A stretch of 64,000 bases of DNA from Chitinilyticum litopenaei DSM 21440 (GCF_000428145.1 NZ_ATZJ01000017.1:1-64000), one strand, 5' to 3'. Positions 1 to 8,445 are shown, counted from the first letter of the stretch. Notes: generated by a model not told the origin, from the letters alone. Translations and numbers: made by a program.

Positions 1-47
1 TCCGGTAGCGAGAGGCCGCGCTGAAATTGCACGAGATTCATGGACAT
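1..47 (-). mobile_element. IS1595-family (ISXO2-like) transposase, N-terminal codons only, runs off the window
   Basis: Read on the minus strand, an ATG at 47 preceded by an AGGAGAGC ribosome site opens a frame giving MSMNLVQFQRGLSLP before the window ends. This matches the usual opening of ISXO2-like IS1595 transposases, which begin MSMN-x-(V/I)-QFQ-x-GLS and then enter the zinc-ribbon region. Only 15 residues are visible, so the family call is recognition by motif. The gene points outward, away from the metal-resistance genes; its insertion is the likely cause of the truncated efflux gene starting at 129. Confidence 0.6.
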
Positions 48-128
48 GATTGCTCTCCTGCTTGGGTTCTGCTTTCAGCATAGTTCAGCAAAAATCTGTA
101 AGCTGAGGAGTCTTGCTAATCAGGAAAA

Positions 129-662
129 ATGAAGATCGTGGTGCCCGCAACGCTCTTGATCATTTTCCTGTTGCTCTACCTGAATTTCCGGCGTCTGACT
201 GAAAGCCTGATCGTAATGCTCTCTGTTCCATTTTCGCTCGTGGGCGGCATCTGGCTGCTCTGGCTTTTGGGCTACAACCTGTCGGTTGCCGTGGGTGTCG
301 GCTTTATCGCACTGGCCGGCGTGGCGGCCGAAACCGGCGTGGTGATGCTGATCTATCTGGACCAAGCCTGGCAGGAAACACGTCGCAAGCTGGCCGAAGA
401 AGGGCGCGAGCCAGGCGTGACGGAGCTGTACGCGGCCATTATCGAAGGCGCCGTAGAACGCGTACGTCCGAAAATGATGACCGTGGTGGCCATCATGGCG
501 GGCTTGTTGCCGATCATGTGGAGCACTGGCACCGGTTCGGAAGTGATGCGCCGGATTGCGGCACCAATGGTTGGCGGAATGGTGTCATCGACCATCCTGA
601 CACTGCTGGTGATACCGGCCATCTATGCCTGGGTCAAAGGGAGAAACATAAAACATAGCTAA
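129..662 (+). pseudogene. CusA/CzcA-type heavy-metal RND efflux pump, C-terminal remnant
   Basis: The 177 residues match the last sixth of a CusA-type inner-membrane RND pump of about 1040 residues. They carry the final transmembrane block (VVPATLLIIFLLLYLNF, then GVGFIALAGVAAETGVVML) and the typical tail with RPKMMT and STILTLLVIPAIY. An intact pump would export Cu(I)/Ag(I) or Zn/Co/Cd in a tripartite complex with CusB and CusC homologues. A stop codon lies in frame at about 117, and homology begins almost exactly at the first ATG, so the rest was lost, probably with the insertion of the element at the left edge. The porter domain and proton-relay region are gone, so it should not function as a pump. 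Confidence 0.85.
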
Positions 663-766
663 ACGCGTGGGCGGCCGAGACGACCAGCTCTCGCTACTTC
701 AGTGTGAATGCCATTTTGAACAAGGACTTGGCGCTATTTTGCGCCAGTCCCCCAAGGAGAATCGCC

Positions 767-1207
767 ATGAAAACCTGGAATAAAACTCTCGCTGCAATTG
801 TCTTGTCGTTGATCACCAGTGCCAGTATGGCCGCACAAGCCAGTGATGCTGATCATGACAAACACCACCCTGACGCATCGTCGGCCTCTGCCGTAAAGAG
901 CAAGGCACCAGTCAATGGAAAAATGACGTCAAAGCAAATGATGGACCGGTGTAACGCGCAACTGAAAGCCATGCAGGGCATGCACGAGAAGATGCTCAAA
1001 GCAAAAACGCCCGAACAGCGTCAAGCGCTACAGGACGAACATGCCAAGCTCATGCGCAGCAGCATGGCCATGATGACCGAGATGAAAGGCATGATGGCCA
1101 TGCCGCAAGGCGATCAATCAATGATGATGATGCAAAAGCGCATGGACATGATGGAAATGATGATGCAAATGATGATGGATCGCATGGAGCCCTCCACCGC
1201 CCGCTAA
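767..1207 (+). CDS. Met- and His-rich exported protein of the copper cassette
   Basis: The 146-residue protein starts at the ATG at 767, which has AAGGAG just upstream; the first residues form a signal peptide ending at about SMAAQA. The mature part opens with an acidic and His-rich stretch (DADHDKHHPD) and ends in a striking run of methionines (MMMMQKRMDMMEMMMQMMM). Such Met/His clusters bind Cu(I)/Ag(I) in periplasmic copper proteins. Its place directly before DUF2933, methyltransferase and CopA genes supports a role as a periplasmic copper chaperone or sponge. I do not recognise a named family. The middle (about residues 45-110) looks helical. Confidence 0.7.
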   Translation: MKTWNKTLAAIVLSLITSASMAAQASDADHDKHHPDASSASAVKSKAPVNGKMTSKQMMDRCNAQLKAMQGMHEKMLKAKTPEQRQALQDEHAKLMRSSMAMMTEMKGMMAMPQGDQSMMMMQKRMDMMEMMMQMMMDRMEPSTAR

Positions 1208-1231
1208 CCAGCCTTTACTGGGAGTATCGCC

Positions 1232-1504
1232 ATGAATCACCAACACCCTGAGGGGCACGACTTGCCTCCTTCCTTCTGGAAATCGCGTTACGCCATGGGG
1301 CTGCTTGTCATCGGTGGTGTGGCGGGATACTTCTTGATTACCGAGCACTGGGCCCATTTTCTTGGCGCGCTGCCTTATCTGCTTTTGCTGGCCTGCCCGC
1401 TGATGCATATCTTCATGCACGGCGGGCATCACCATCATGGCACGCATTCCGATCATGATCGCGCTAGCGACGCGTCTGATCGCAAACCGGGAGAGCCGTC
1501 ATGA
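1232..1504 (+). CDS. DUF2933 family small membrane protein
   Basis: This 90-residue protein has a hydrophilic N-terminus, a hydrophobic double segment at about residues 22-62, and the signature CPLMHIFMHGGHHHHG near the end. That Cys-Pro-Leu-(L/M)-H-(I/L/V)-x-M-H-x-G-H motif defines DUF2933 proteins, which occur almost only in copper-resistance clusters. The His-rich tail suggests metal binding at the membrane. It follows the Met-rich gene by 24 nt, and its stop overlaps the next start in an ATGA, so the genes are co-translated. Its exact biochemical role is not established for the family. Confidence 0.8.
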   Translation: MNHQHPEGHDLPPSFWKSRYAMGLLVIGGVAGYFLITEHWAHFLGALPYLLLLACPLMHIFMHGGHHHHGTHSDHDRASDASDRKPGEPS

Positions 1505-2163
1505 GCCATACCGAATCTGCCTACGGCTTGTGGATGCTGGTCATCCTGAACTCCGCGGTGTTCATCGTGTTCGCATTCAGTTTCTTCAAGCCTCAAAACG
1601 CCCGCGACTGGCGTACATTCGGCGCATACACGGCGTTCATCGTCGCCCTGTTCACCGAAATGTACGGCTTCCCGCTGACGATTTACCTGCTTTCAGGGTG
1701 GTTGCAATCACGCTACCCCGGCCTTGACCTGCTTAGCCACAATGTCGGGCATCTGTGGTCTACCTTGCTGGGCAGCGAAGGCGATCCCCATTTCAGCGCG
1801 CTGCACATTGCAAGCTATGCCTTGCTGATCGCTGGCTTTTACCTGCTCTCCAAATCCTGGCATGTGCTCTATCACGCGCAACGCAGGCACACGCTGGCCC
1901 AAAGCGGCCCCTATGCCCGAATTCGTCACCCGCAGTACGTCGCGTTTGTGCTGATCCTGCTGGGCTTTCTTTTCCAGTGGCCGACCTTGCTGACCCTGTT
2001 GATGTTTCCACTGCTGCTGTTGATGTATGGCCGGTTGGCGATTGCCGAGGAGCGAGAAATGCAACGGGAGTTTAGCGAGGACTATCAGCTTTACATGAAC
2101 AGGACTCCGCGCTTCATTCCTGATGTAAAGCGCCCCCGCTCTAACTTGGAGTCAGGAGATTGA
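1501..2163 (+). CDS. Isoprenylcysteine carboxyl methyltransferase-like membrane protein
   Basis: The protein has 220 residues with four or five membrane segments (about 8-25, 37-55, 95-115, 155-180). The C-terminal half carries the ICMT/PEMT-type SAM-binding signature: GPYARIRHPQYVAF followed by LAIAEEREM and a Y-x-x-Y-x-x-x-TPRFIP tail. Bacterial members next to copA are common in copper islands, but their methyl acceptor is unknown; a membrane lipid or protein is possible. Start and stop overlap the neighbours (ATGA with DUF2933, 3 nt before copA), so it belongs to one operon. Methyltransferase activity is inferred from the motif. Confidence 0.75.
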   Translation: MSHTESAYGLWMLVILNSAVFIVFAFSFFKPQNARDWRTFGAYTAFIVALFTEMYGFPLTIYLLSGWLQSRYPGLDLLSHNVGHLWSTLLGSEGDPHFSALHIASYALLIAGFYLLSKSWHVLYHAQRRHTLAQSGPYARIRHPQYVAFVLILLGFLFQWPTLLTLLMFPLLLLMYGRLAIAEEREMQREFSEDYQLYMNRTPRFIPDVKRPRSNLESGD

Positions 2164-2166
2164 ATC

Positions 2167-4578
2167 ATGCCTCATCATTCGCACGATCATCGGCCCGAAA
2201 CGGAGAAGTCTTTACTTGATCCGGTTTGCGGGATGACTGTTGACCCCGCCAACGCTCAAGCTCAAGCCGAATATGCAGGGCGCACGTTCTATTTCTGTTC
2301 GGTGCATTGCCAGCAAGAATTCAAGGAACACCCCGAGCAGTATGCGAAGTCCGCTACAGTAGTGGCCACCGAAGCTGCGTCCGGGACCACGCCTGTTTCC
2401 CGTCAGGCCGGGCATGACCTTCACATGCATCACGCCCATGTAGGCCATGACGGACCTGCGGTGGCCGGGCAAGAAAAGGCCAAGGACCCTATTTGTGGCA
2501 TGCTGGTCGACAAGGCAACCGCCCTGCACACCGAGCGTGCTGGACGTCACTATTATTTTTGCAGCTCCGGTTGCCAGCGCACCTTCGAGTCGCCCGAGCA
2601 GGAGCTCAAGTCGATGCGCGTGCGGGTAGCCATTGCGCTCAGTGGCGTCTTGATGCTGGCCATCATGCGTGCGGGCGCCTTCCTGGCCTTGGCCGCTGGA
2701 GCCACGATCGTGACTTGGGTTCCGATACCGGCCCTTCCATGGTTCACATGGGGCATGTGGCTGTTCCTGCTGACGACTCCGGTCCAGTTCATCGGCGGCT
2801 GGGGCTTTTACGTGGGCGCCTGGAATGCCATGCGCAATCGCGCGGTAAATATGGACCTGCTGATCGCGCTGGGTACGACCGTCGCCTACTTCTACAGCGT
2901 CGCAGTTTTGTTTTTCCCCGATGTCCTGCCTGTCAGGGTCGAGCAGCGGGACGTGTATTTCGAAGTCTCGGCGGTGATCATCGCCTTCGTGCTGCTGGGA
3001 AAATACATGGAGGAAATCATCAAGAAGCATTCCTCCGCTGCGGTGCGCAAGCTACTGGACCTCAAGCCAGCAACGGCCCATGTGGTGCGCGAAGGGCAGG
3101 AGATGGAGGTGCCCGCCGAGAGCGTGATGGTCGGGGAGGTGCTGATCGTGCGTCCCGGCGAGAAGATCCCGACCGATGGCGATGTCATTGAAGGAGCCTC
3201 GGCGGTGGACGAATCCATGCTCACGGGCGAGTCCATGCCGGTGGAAAAGCGCGCTGGTGCCCGCGTTATCGGGGGCACGCTCAATCGTACCGGCATGTTC
3301 CGTTTCAAGGCGACAAGGGTGGGGGCCGAGACTGCGCTGGCCCAGATCATCAAGATGGTTGAAGACGCCCAGTCCAGCACCGCGCCGATCCAGCGCATTG
3401 CAGATCAAGCGACCGGGTACTTCGTACCCAGCATCATTTCCGTAGCAGTTCTGGCTTTTGCGGGTTGGTGGCTCGCTGGCGATTTCCCGCAGGGCTTGCT
3501 GGCTTTCATCGCGGTGCTAATCATCGCCTGCCCATGCGCGCTGGGCATCGCTACGCCGGCAGCCCTGATGGTAGGGGTGGGGCGCGGCGCGCAGGCGGGC
3601 ATACTGATACGCGGCGGCGAGATTCTGGAAAAAGCCGAGAAGCTCACGGCCGTGGTATTCGACAAGACCGGCACCCTGACCCAGGGCGAGCCCAACGTCA
3701 CGGATGTCCGCGCCTTTAACGGCTTTGCCGAGGCCGACGTACTGCACCTTGCCGCAGCCCTTGAAATGGGGTCGGAACACCCTCTGGGCGAAGCCATTGT
3801 GCGCGGAACCAGGAATCGCGATATCGACATTGGTACCGTCACCGGCTTCGAAGCCGTCCCCGGCCATGGCGTGCAGGGTGAGACCGAGGGGCGCAAGGTG
3901 CTCTTGGGCAATCGCCTCTTCCTCATGCGCTCGGGAATTGTCTCCACCGAGGCCGAAGAGGCCATGCAAGCCCTCGAGCATGACGGAAAAACCGCCATGC
4001 TGGTGGTGGTCGATGGCGCACTGGCGGGCATCATCGCTGTCGCTGACACGCTCAAGGAGGAGGCGAAGGAGGCCATTGTCCAACTCAAGTCCGAGAACGT
4101 GCAGGTGGTGATGCTCACTGGCGACAATCAACGCACGGCTCAGGCGATTGCCCGGCAGCTGGGTATCGACTTGGTCATCGCCGAGGTACTGCCCAAGAAC
4201 AAGGCTCAGCAGATCAAGCTGATGCAGCAGCAGGGCAAGGTGGTCGCCATGGTGGGCGACGGTGTCAACGACGCCCCGGCGCTGGCCACGGCCGACATCG
4301 GCATCGCTATCGGCTCCGGCTCCGATGTAGCCAAGGAGACCGGCGGGATCATCCTGGTCAAAAGCGATGTGCGTGACGTTGTCACCGGTATTCGCCTGTC
4401 CCGCGCCACCATGCGAACCATCAAGCGCAATCTGTTTTGGGCCTTTGGCTACAACGCTCTTGGCGTGCCAATCGCCGCCTTCGGCTTGCTGAATCCGATA
4501 ATTGCGGCTGCTGCGATGGCCTTGTCGTCGCTATCGGTGATCGTCAACTCGGCCCTGCTTAAGAGGGCCAAACTTTAA
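2167..4578 (+). CDS. copA: Copper-exporting P1B-type ATPase with two N-terminal YHS domains
   Basis: This 803-residue P-type ATPase exports Cu(I) from the cytoplasm using ATP. The usual HMA domains are replaced by two YHS-type metal-binding modules at about residues 17-60 and 107-147, each with CGM(T/L)VD and a C-x(3)-C pair (FCSVHC, FCSSGC), separated by a His-rich linker. The core has the Cu-type CPC motif in the sixth helix (455-457), the phosphorylation site DKTGT (499-503), the HP motif (538-539) and GDGVND (697-702). It ends the cassette 767-4578. YHS-CopA proteins are frequent on mobile copper islands. No CueR-type operator was found upstream. Confidence 0.95.
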   Translation: MPHHSHDHRPETEKSLLDPVCGMTVDPANAQAQAEYAGRTFYFCSVHCQQEFKEHPEQYAKSATVVATEAASGTTPVSRQAGHDLHMHHAHVGHDGPAVAGQEKAKDPICGMLVDKATALHTERAGRHYYFCSSGCQRTFESPEQELKSMRVRVAIALSGVLMLAIMRAGAFLALAAGATIVTWVPIPALPWFTWGMWLFLLTTPVQFIGGWGFYVGAWNAMRNRAVNMDLLIALGTTVAYFYSVAVLFFPDVLPVRVEQRDVYFEVSAVIIAFVLLGKYMEEIIKKHSSAAVRKLLDLKPATAHVVREGQEMEVPAESVMVGEVLIVRPGEKIPTDGDVIEGASAVDESMLTGESMPVEKRAGARVIGGTLNRTGMFRFKATRVGAETALAQIIKMVEDAQSSTAPIQRIADQATGYFVPSIISVAVLAFAGWWLAGDFPQGLLAFIAVLIIACPCALGIATPAALMVGVGRGAQAGILIRGGEILEKAEKLTAVVFDKTGTLTQGEPNVTDVRAFNGFAEADVLHLAAALEMGSEHPLGEAIVRGTRNRDIDIGTVTGFEAVPGHGVQGETEGRKVLLGNRLFLMRSGIVSTEAEEAMQALEHDGKTAMLVVVDGALAGIIAVADTLKEEAKEAIVQLKSENVQVVMLTGDNQRTAQAIARQLGIDLVIAEVLPKNKAQQIKLMQQQGKVVAMVGDGVNDAPALATADIGIAIGSGSDVAKETGGIILVKSDVRDVVTGIRLSRATMRTIKRNLFWAFGYNALGVPIAAFGLLNPIIAAAAMALSSLSVIVNSALLKRAKL

Positions 4579-4622
4579 GGTGAATCACCAGAGTCAGCCC
4601 GCCTTGCGTTTAGTACTTTGGA

Positions 4623-4892
4623 TTATTTCAAATACGTTTTGATGACCTGGAGCACTGTCTCCAGATCCTGCTGACGCTGTTCCAGTGCGGGCTCTTTGAC
4701 GACATGCTCGCTCAAATGCCCTTCGATGACGGCAGCCATCAGTCCACTCACAGCGCCCCGGATGGCGGCAATCTGCTGCAGGACTGCTTTGCAGTCGCCT
4801 TCTTGCTCAAGTTGCGTTTCCAGTGCTGCCGCTTGACCCTGGATGCGTCGAACACGGGCCAGTAGTTTTGCTTTGTCATGAATCGTATGCAT
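4623..4892 (-). CDS. rcnR: CsoR/RcnR-family metal-sensing repressor, RcnR-like
   Basis: The 89-residue all-helical protein matches the CsoR/RcnR/FrmR family, with the RRIQGQ motif near residues 15-20. Candidate ligands are N-terminal His2/His5, Cys34, His59 and His63, the H-C-H-H arrangement of E. coli RcnR (which senses Ni/Co), not the C-H-C set of the copper sensor CsoR. It is divergent from rcnA, and the intergenic region carries two RcnR operators. It therefore should repress rcnA, and probably itself, until nickel or cobalt binds. FrmR also shares part of this residue set, but the operators and neighbour favour RcnR. Confidence 0.88.
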   Translation of the reverse strand: MHTIHDKAKLLARVRRIQGQAAALETQLEQEGDCKAVLQQIAAIRGAVSGLMAAVIEGHLSEHVVKEPALEQRQQDLETVLQVIKTYLK

Positions 4893-4915
4893 AAGACCTC
4901 GAATGTCACCCTATG

Positions 4916-4930
4916 TACTGGGGGGTAGTA
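4916..4930. promoter_or_regulatory. RcnR operator 1 (TACT-G6-N-AGTA)
   Basis: The sequence TACTGGGGGGTAGTA is a perfect copy of the TACT-G6-N-AGTA element bound by E. coli RcnR. It lies between the divergent rcnR and rcnA starts, 24 nt from the rcnR start. Confidence 0.88.
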
Positions 4931-4936
4931 TATTTA

Positions 4937-4951
4937 TACTGGAGGGGAGTA
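4937..4951. promoter_or_regulatory. RcnR operator 2, one G replaced by A
   Basis: TACTGGAGGGGAGTA has the TACT and AGTA ends and an interrupted G tract. Its centre is 21 bp, two helical turns, from operator 1, so two RcnR tetramers could bind the same face. It ends 37 nt before the rcnA start. Confidence 0.82.
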
Positions 4952-4988
4952 TCATCCTTGCATGATAAACCAAGTGTGATCGATCACC

Positions 4989-6107
4989 ATGCCCGAATTC
5001 TCAACCCTCCTGCAGCAAGGCAATGCCTGGCTGTTCATTCCCAGCGCCATTTTGCTGGGCGCTTTGCATGGCCTGGAGCCTGGCCACTCGAAAACCATGA
5101 TGGCGGCCTTCATCGTCGCGGTGCGTGGCACATTATGGCAGGCTATTCTGCTGGGACTGGCGGCTACGCTATCCCATACGGCGGTGGTCTGGGCGATTGC
5201 GATGGCAGGGCTCTATTTCGGGAGCAACTGGAGCGCGGAAGCAACTGAACCGTATCTGCAAGTCGCATCCGCGGTGCTGATCATCGGTGTTGCGCTGTGG
5301 ATGATCTGGCGGACCTGGCGCAATCAGCAGCTTGCTCATGCGCACGATCATGACCACGCACATCATCACGATGAAGCCAAGCACATCGACACCGGGCATG
5401 GTGTGGTTCGGCTGGAGGTGTTCGAGGATGGTGTTCCGCCGCGATTCCGTTTGTATACGGAAAGTCGGCATGGCCATGTCTGGCCAGCGGAGCAAGTTCG
5501 TATTGAAACCGAGCGCGCGGACGGCAGCCGACAAGCTTTTACCTTTGTGCAGTGCGATAGCTTTGTCGAATCGGAGCAGGAAATCCCGGAGCCGCACGAA
5601 TTTGTCGTCCGGCTCAAACTAGGTCACGATCACCACAGCCACGACTACGACGTGGAATTCGTCGAGCACGATCATCACCACCACGCCATCAAGGATTACG
5701 ACGGACTTGACCTAGCGGCACCGGGCTATCAAGACCCCCACGAACTGGCGCACGCCAATGACATTCGCCGGCGTTTCGCCAATCGGGAAGTGACGACGGG
5801 CCAGATCGTGCTGTTCGGGCTGACCGGTGGCCTGATTCCGTGTCCCGCATCGATCACCGTCCTGTTGTTGTGTCTGCAGCTCAAGAAAATCGCGCTGGGA
5901 GCCACGCTGGTGTTGAGTTTCAGCGTGGGCCTGGCCTTAACGATGGTCGCCTCGGGGGCATTGGCGGCACTCGGGGTCCGGCATGCCTCCAAACGCTGGA
6001 GTGGCTTTGGCGAATTTGCACGCAAAGCGCCCTATTTCTCGGGCGTCTTGATTGTGCTGGTCGGCTTGTATGTGGGTTATCACGGCTTACAAGGGCTGAT
6101 GCGGTAA
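4989..6107 (+). CDS. rcnA: Nickel/cobalt efflux protein RcnA with a large His-flanked insert
   Basis: The 372-residue inner-membrane exporter has the NiCoT/RcnA signature HGLEPGHSK at residues 27-35 and a C-terminal half starting GLTGGLIPCPASITVLLL (277-294). Between the third and fourth membrane segments lies a long hydrophilic insert: a His run (116-128), a beta-rich stretch of about 75 residues (136-212) and a second His run (213-232). E. coli RcnA has only a short His-rich loop here. The insert may be a soluble metal-binding domain. Expression should be derepressed by Ni/Co through RcnR. Confidence 0.92.
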   Translation: MPEFSTLLQQGNAWLFIPSAILLGALHGLEPGHSKTMMAAFIVAVRGTLWQAILLGLAATLSHTAVVWAIAMAGLYFGSNWSAEATEPYLQVASAVLIIGVALWMIWRTWRNQQLAHAHDHDHAHHHDEAKHIDTGHGVVRLEVFEDGVPPRFRLYTESRHGHVWPAEQVRIETERADGSRQAFTFVQCDSFVESEQEIPEPHEFVVRLKLGHDHHSHDYDVEFVEHDHHHHAIKDYDGLDLAAPGYQDPHELAHANDIRRRFANREVTTGQIVLFGLTGGLIPCPASITVLLLCLQLKKIALGATLVLSFSVGLALTMVASGALAALGVRHASKRWSGFGEFARKAPYFSGVLIVLVGLYVGYHGLQGLMR

Positions 6108-6193
6108 TGAGGCCGTTGGCGGCCAGTTATTCACCTGCCATCACCTCCACCAACCGGCTTTGGGAAAAGAACAGCCTCAATCGTCCGAAGTGT

Positions 6194-6241
6194 GGCCTTA
6201 GCAGTCGTTAGCCCAAGTTCGATCTACCGACCGCTAAGGCC
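6194..6241. repeat. Imperfect inverted repeat downstream of rcnA
   Basis: GGCCTTAGCAGTCG (6194-6207) and CGACCGCTAAGGCC (6228-6241) pair over 14 positions with one mismatch and a 20-nt loop. There is no U tract, so it is a poor intrinsic terminator. It lies between rcnA and the transposase remnant and may be a recombination scar or element end. Function unknown. Confidence 0.5.
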
Positions 6242-6361
6242 GAAACCAGCCCCATCCTAAAGTCACAGCCGCACCGCCCACTTTCTGACGTCTTGCGTTA
6301 TATTTATGAAATTCTGATGTGCCATGTTTTCACAACTTTCTCTGAGATCTATCCATACAGA

Positions 6362-6697
6362 GACGCCCTGACAACGGACGGCTTGCAGTGTTTTGGTGCG
6401 GTGACCACGGCAGGTTGTACCCATGAAGTGCATGTAACAGGCGGGAAGAAACCGCAAGACCTGCCACTATTCCGCTGGGTCAACACGGTGCTGGGCAACG
6501 TGAAGACCAGCCTGTCTGGAACGCATCACGCGTTTGCATTTGGCAAATATGCGGATCGCTATCTGGCTGCAATGGCCTATCGGTTTAACCGACGCTACCG
6601 GCTCGACACGCTACCGCAGCGCTTACTCATCGCCGTGGTAACTTGCAGGCCGAAAACAGAAAATTGGCTACGTAAGAAAGCTGAGGTGGCTACCTAA
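6362..6697 (+). pseudogene. IS1595-family (ISXO2-like) transposase, C-terminal remnant
   Basis: From about 6362 the frame encodes DALTTDGLQCFGAV, then GCTHEVHVTGG, FRWVNTVLGN and KTSLSGTHHAF, and a tail with YRFNRRYRL. These are the hallmarks of the catalytic C-terminal half of ISXO2-like transposases. The upstream 65 nt of the same frame do not resemble the family, and the N-terminal half is absent, so the gene is broken. It is on the opposite strand from the transposase start at the left edge; both face outward from the metal-resistance genes. Confidence 0.85.
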
Positions 6698-6897
6698 TCA
6701 GGTGGCAGTTTGCGAGAGCGGGTGAAGTCTTGCGGACGAACACGCACCGCATTGAGCAGCTCGTCGGAGTGCAGAAAATCAAAAATCTTGCCAATTTTGT
6801 CAGTTATTGGGCTTCATGAACTGTAATAAAATCAGTTAGTTAGATTTATTTACTTAGTTTTCCCGTGCCGGCTGCAGAGAGCAAGGGCTTAAGTTGA

Positions 6898-7066
6898 CGG
6901 GATTGTTACCAGCAGGGGTTGACGCGTACCGCAATGGTAGAAAAAGCGCGTAGATTGCGTCCGACGCATTACAAGATGCTGAACATAAATACCCAGTCCC
7001 CAAAGCTGGATACGCTACTGAATCTGGGACAGGTGCTGGGTGCGAATCTCTTCACGCTGTTCAAAG
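6898..7066 (+). pseudogene. Possible XRE-type HTH regulator fragment
   Basis: An open stretch without a good start codon reads QQGLTRTAMVEKA, then THYKMLN and SPKLDTLLNLGQVLG, LFTLF. This resembles the second half of a Cro/CI-type helix-turn-helix, ending with the conserved SP-x-L-x-TLL-x-x-xQVLG segment. A stop codon at 6895 removes the N-terminal part, and the 3' end runs into the end of the convergent integrase gene. Short HTH genes often accompany P4-type integrases. The call rests on motif resemblance only. Confidence 0.4.
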
Positions 7067-8275
7067 TCATCGCATGGATGGGGCGTCTACAAAATCTGCC
7101 CAAGCCTGCATCATTGGTCGACGTAATTCGAGTAATCGCTCTCGGTTATATGCTCCCTCGACCTTATTGCTGATGGTGTGAGCCAGAGCCAGTTCAGCGA
7201 GATCACGGTCGTATCGATTTGCGGAGCACCAGTCTCTAAAACTGCTTCGAAAACCATGTGCCGTGGCGGTTCTACCCGGGATATCGCTCTCGGCCTGAAT
7301 GCGGCGTAGATAACTGGTCAGCACCATGTCTGAACACGGTTTATTTTTTCGTGGACTGGGAAAAATCAGAACATCATCCATTCCAAGCTGCTTTCTCAAT
7401 AGTTCAACGACTTGCGAGGACAGTGGAACCACATGTTCCAACTTCGCTTTCATCCGGCTCGCAGGAATAGTCCAGATGCAAGCATCAAAATTGATTTCCT
7501 CCCACCTTGCCTCACGTACCTCTCCTGAACGACATGCGGTAAGAATCAAGAATTCCAACAGCCGACGGGTCACTGTTTCACGGCCTTCTTGATGGAGGTG
7601 TTCGGCAACAAATCGGGGTACCTGCCGCCATGGCATGGCGGGCTGATGTTGAGTTCGAAGCGCTTTTCCGGGTTGTTGAGGAAGTAGAAATTTCACTACA
7701 TCGACCGGATTGGCCGCAATGAAGCCGTGCGCCCAGCCCCAGGCAAAAACAGCATGCATCCTTTGTTTGACCCGACTTGCGGTCTCTGCCTTTGCAAGCC
7801 AGATCGGCTTCAAACTATCCGCAACATGTTGTGCGGTGATTGTGTCGATCGGCAGCGAGCCAAGTGCGGGAAAAACATACTGGGTAAGGGTATTGATCCA
7901 CTGTTGTCCATGTTTCTCGTTTTTCCAGCTGAGCAGTAAATCGCCATGTAAAGTCGTTGCTGCTTCACGAAAAGTAGGGGGCCTGGGGCTGTGCTGATCG
8001 GCAGTTGTGCGCGTTTCCAGGGGGTCAATGCCTGCAGCCAGTTGCTCACGATAGCCTTGAGCCAGTTTGCCTGCTGCAGCGATGCCAACATCGGGATAGC
8101 TACCCAATCCCATGTTGCGGCGCTTGCCTGTAACGGGGCTCACATAGCGCAGTACCCATTTCCCGCTGCCTTTCGTTTTGTTGGGGATCAAAGTCAAGCC
8201 GGTGATACCGCCATGCGCCAGGGCCGGGTCTCCGGGCTTGATCGTTCTGGCTTTCAAGTCTGACAAGATGCCCAT
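7067..8275 (-). CDS. P4-type tyrosine integrase of the genomic island
   Basis: The 402-residue protein has the DUF4102 arm-binding N-terminus (about 1-90), a SAM-like core-binding domain (about 100-190) and a catalytic domain with all expected residues: Arg249 (TACRSGE), His340 and Arg343 (HGFRSSFRD), His366 (ALAHT) and Tyr376 (VEGAYNR). It is the usual length and looks intact. Such integrases move islands into the 3' ends of tRNA genes. Its start faces a 15-nt tRNA-Ser-like 3' end at 8446-8460, which I take as the attachment site. No excisionase gene was seen. Confidence 0.92.
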   Translation of the reverse strand: MGILSDLKARTIKPGDPALAHGGITGLTLIPNKTKGSGKWVLRYVSPVTGKRRNMGLGSYPDVGIAAAGKLAQGYREQLAAGIDPLETRTTADQHSPRPPTFREAATTLHGDLLLSWKNEKHGQQWINTLTQYVFPALGSLPIDTITAQHVADSLKPIWLAKAETASRVKQRMHAVFAWGWAHGFIAANPVDVVKFLLPQQPGKALRTQHQPAMPWRQVPRFVAEHLHQEGRETVTRRLLEFLILTACRSGEVREARWEEINFDACIWTIPASRMKAKLEHVVPLSSQVVELLRKQLGMDDVLIFPSPRKNKPCSDMVLTSYLRRIQAESDIPGRTATAHGFRSSFRDWCSANRYDRDLAELALAHTISNKVEGAYNRERLLELRRPMMQAWADFVDAPSMR

Positions 8276-8445
8276 GACGCACTCCTAGCGGGATCGGTAT
8301 GCCATTTAGTATGCCATCAAGCATGAGCTTTGCTGGGTCGGAATGCAATCTTCTGATGCACAATGTGATGGAAATCCAATGAAATACATGAGTTTACATG
8401 AGTGCATGGCAACGAATGAGACGATGCTGAATTGATCAACGGCGG

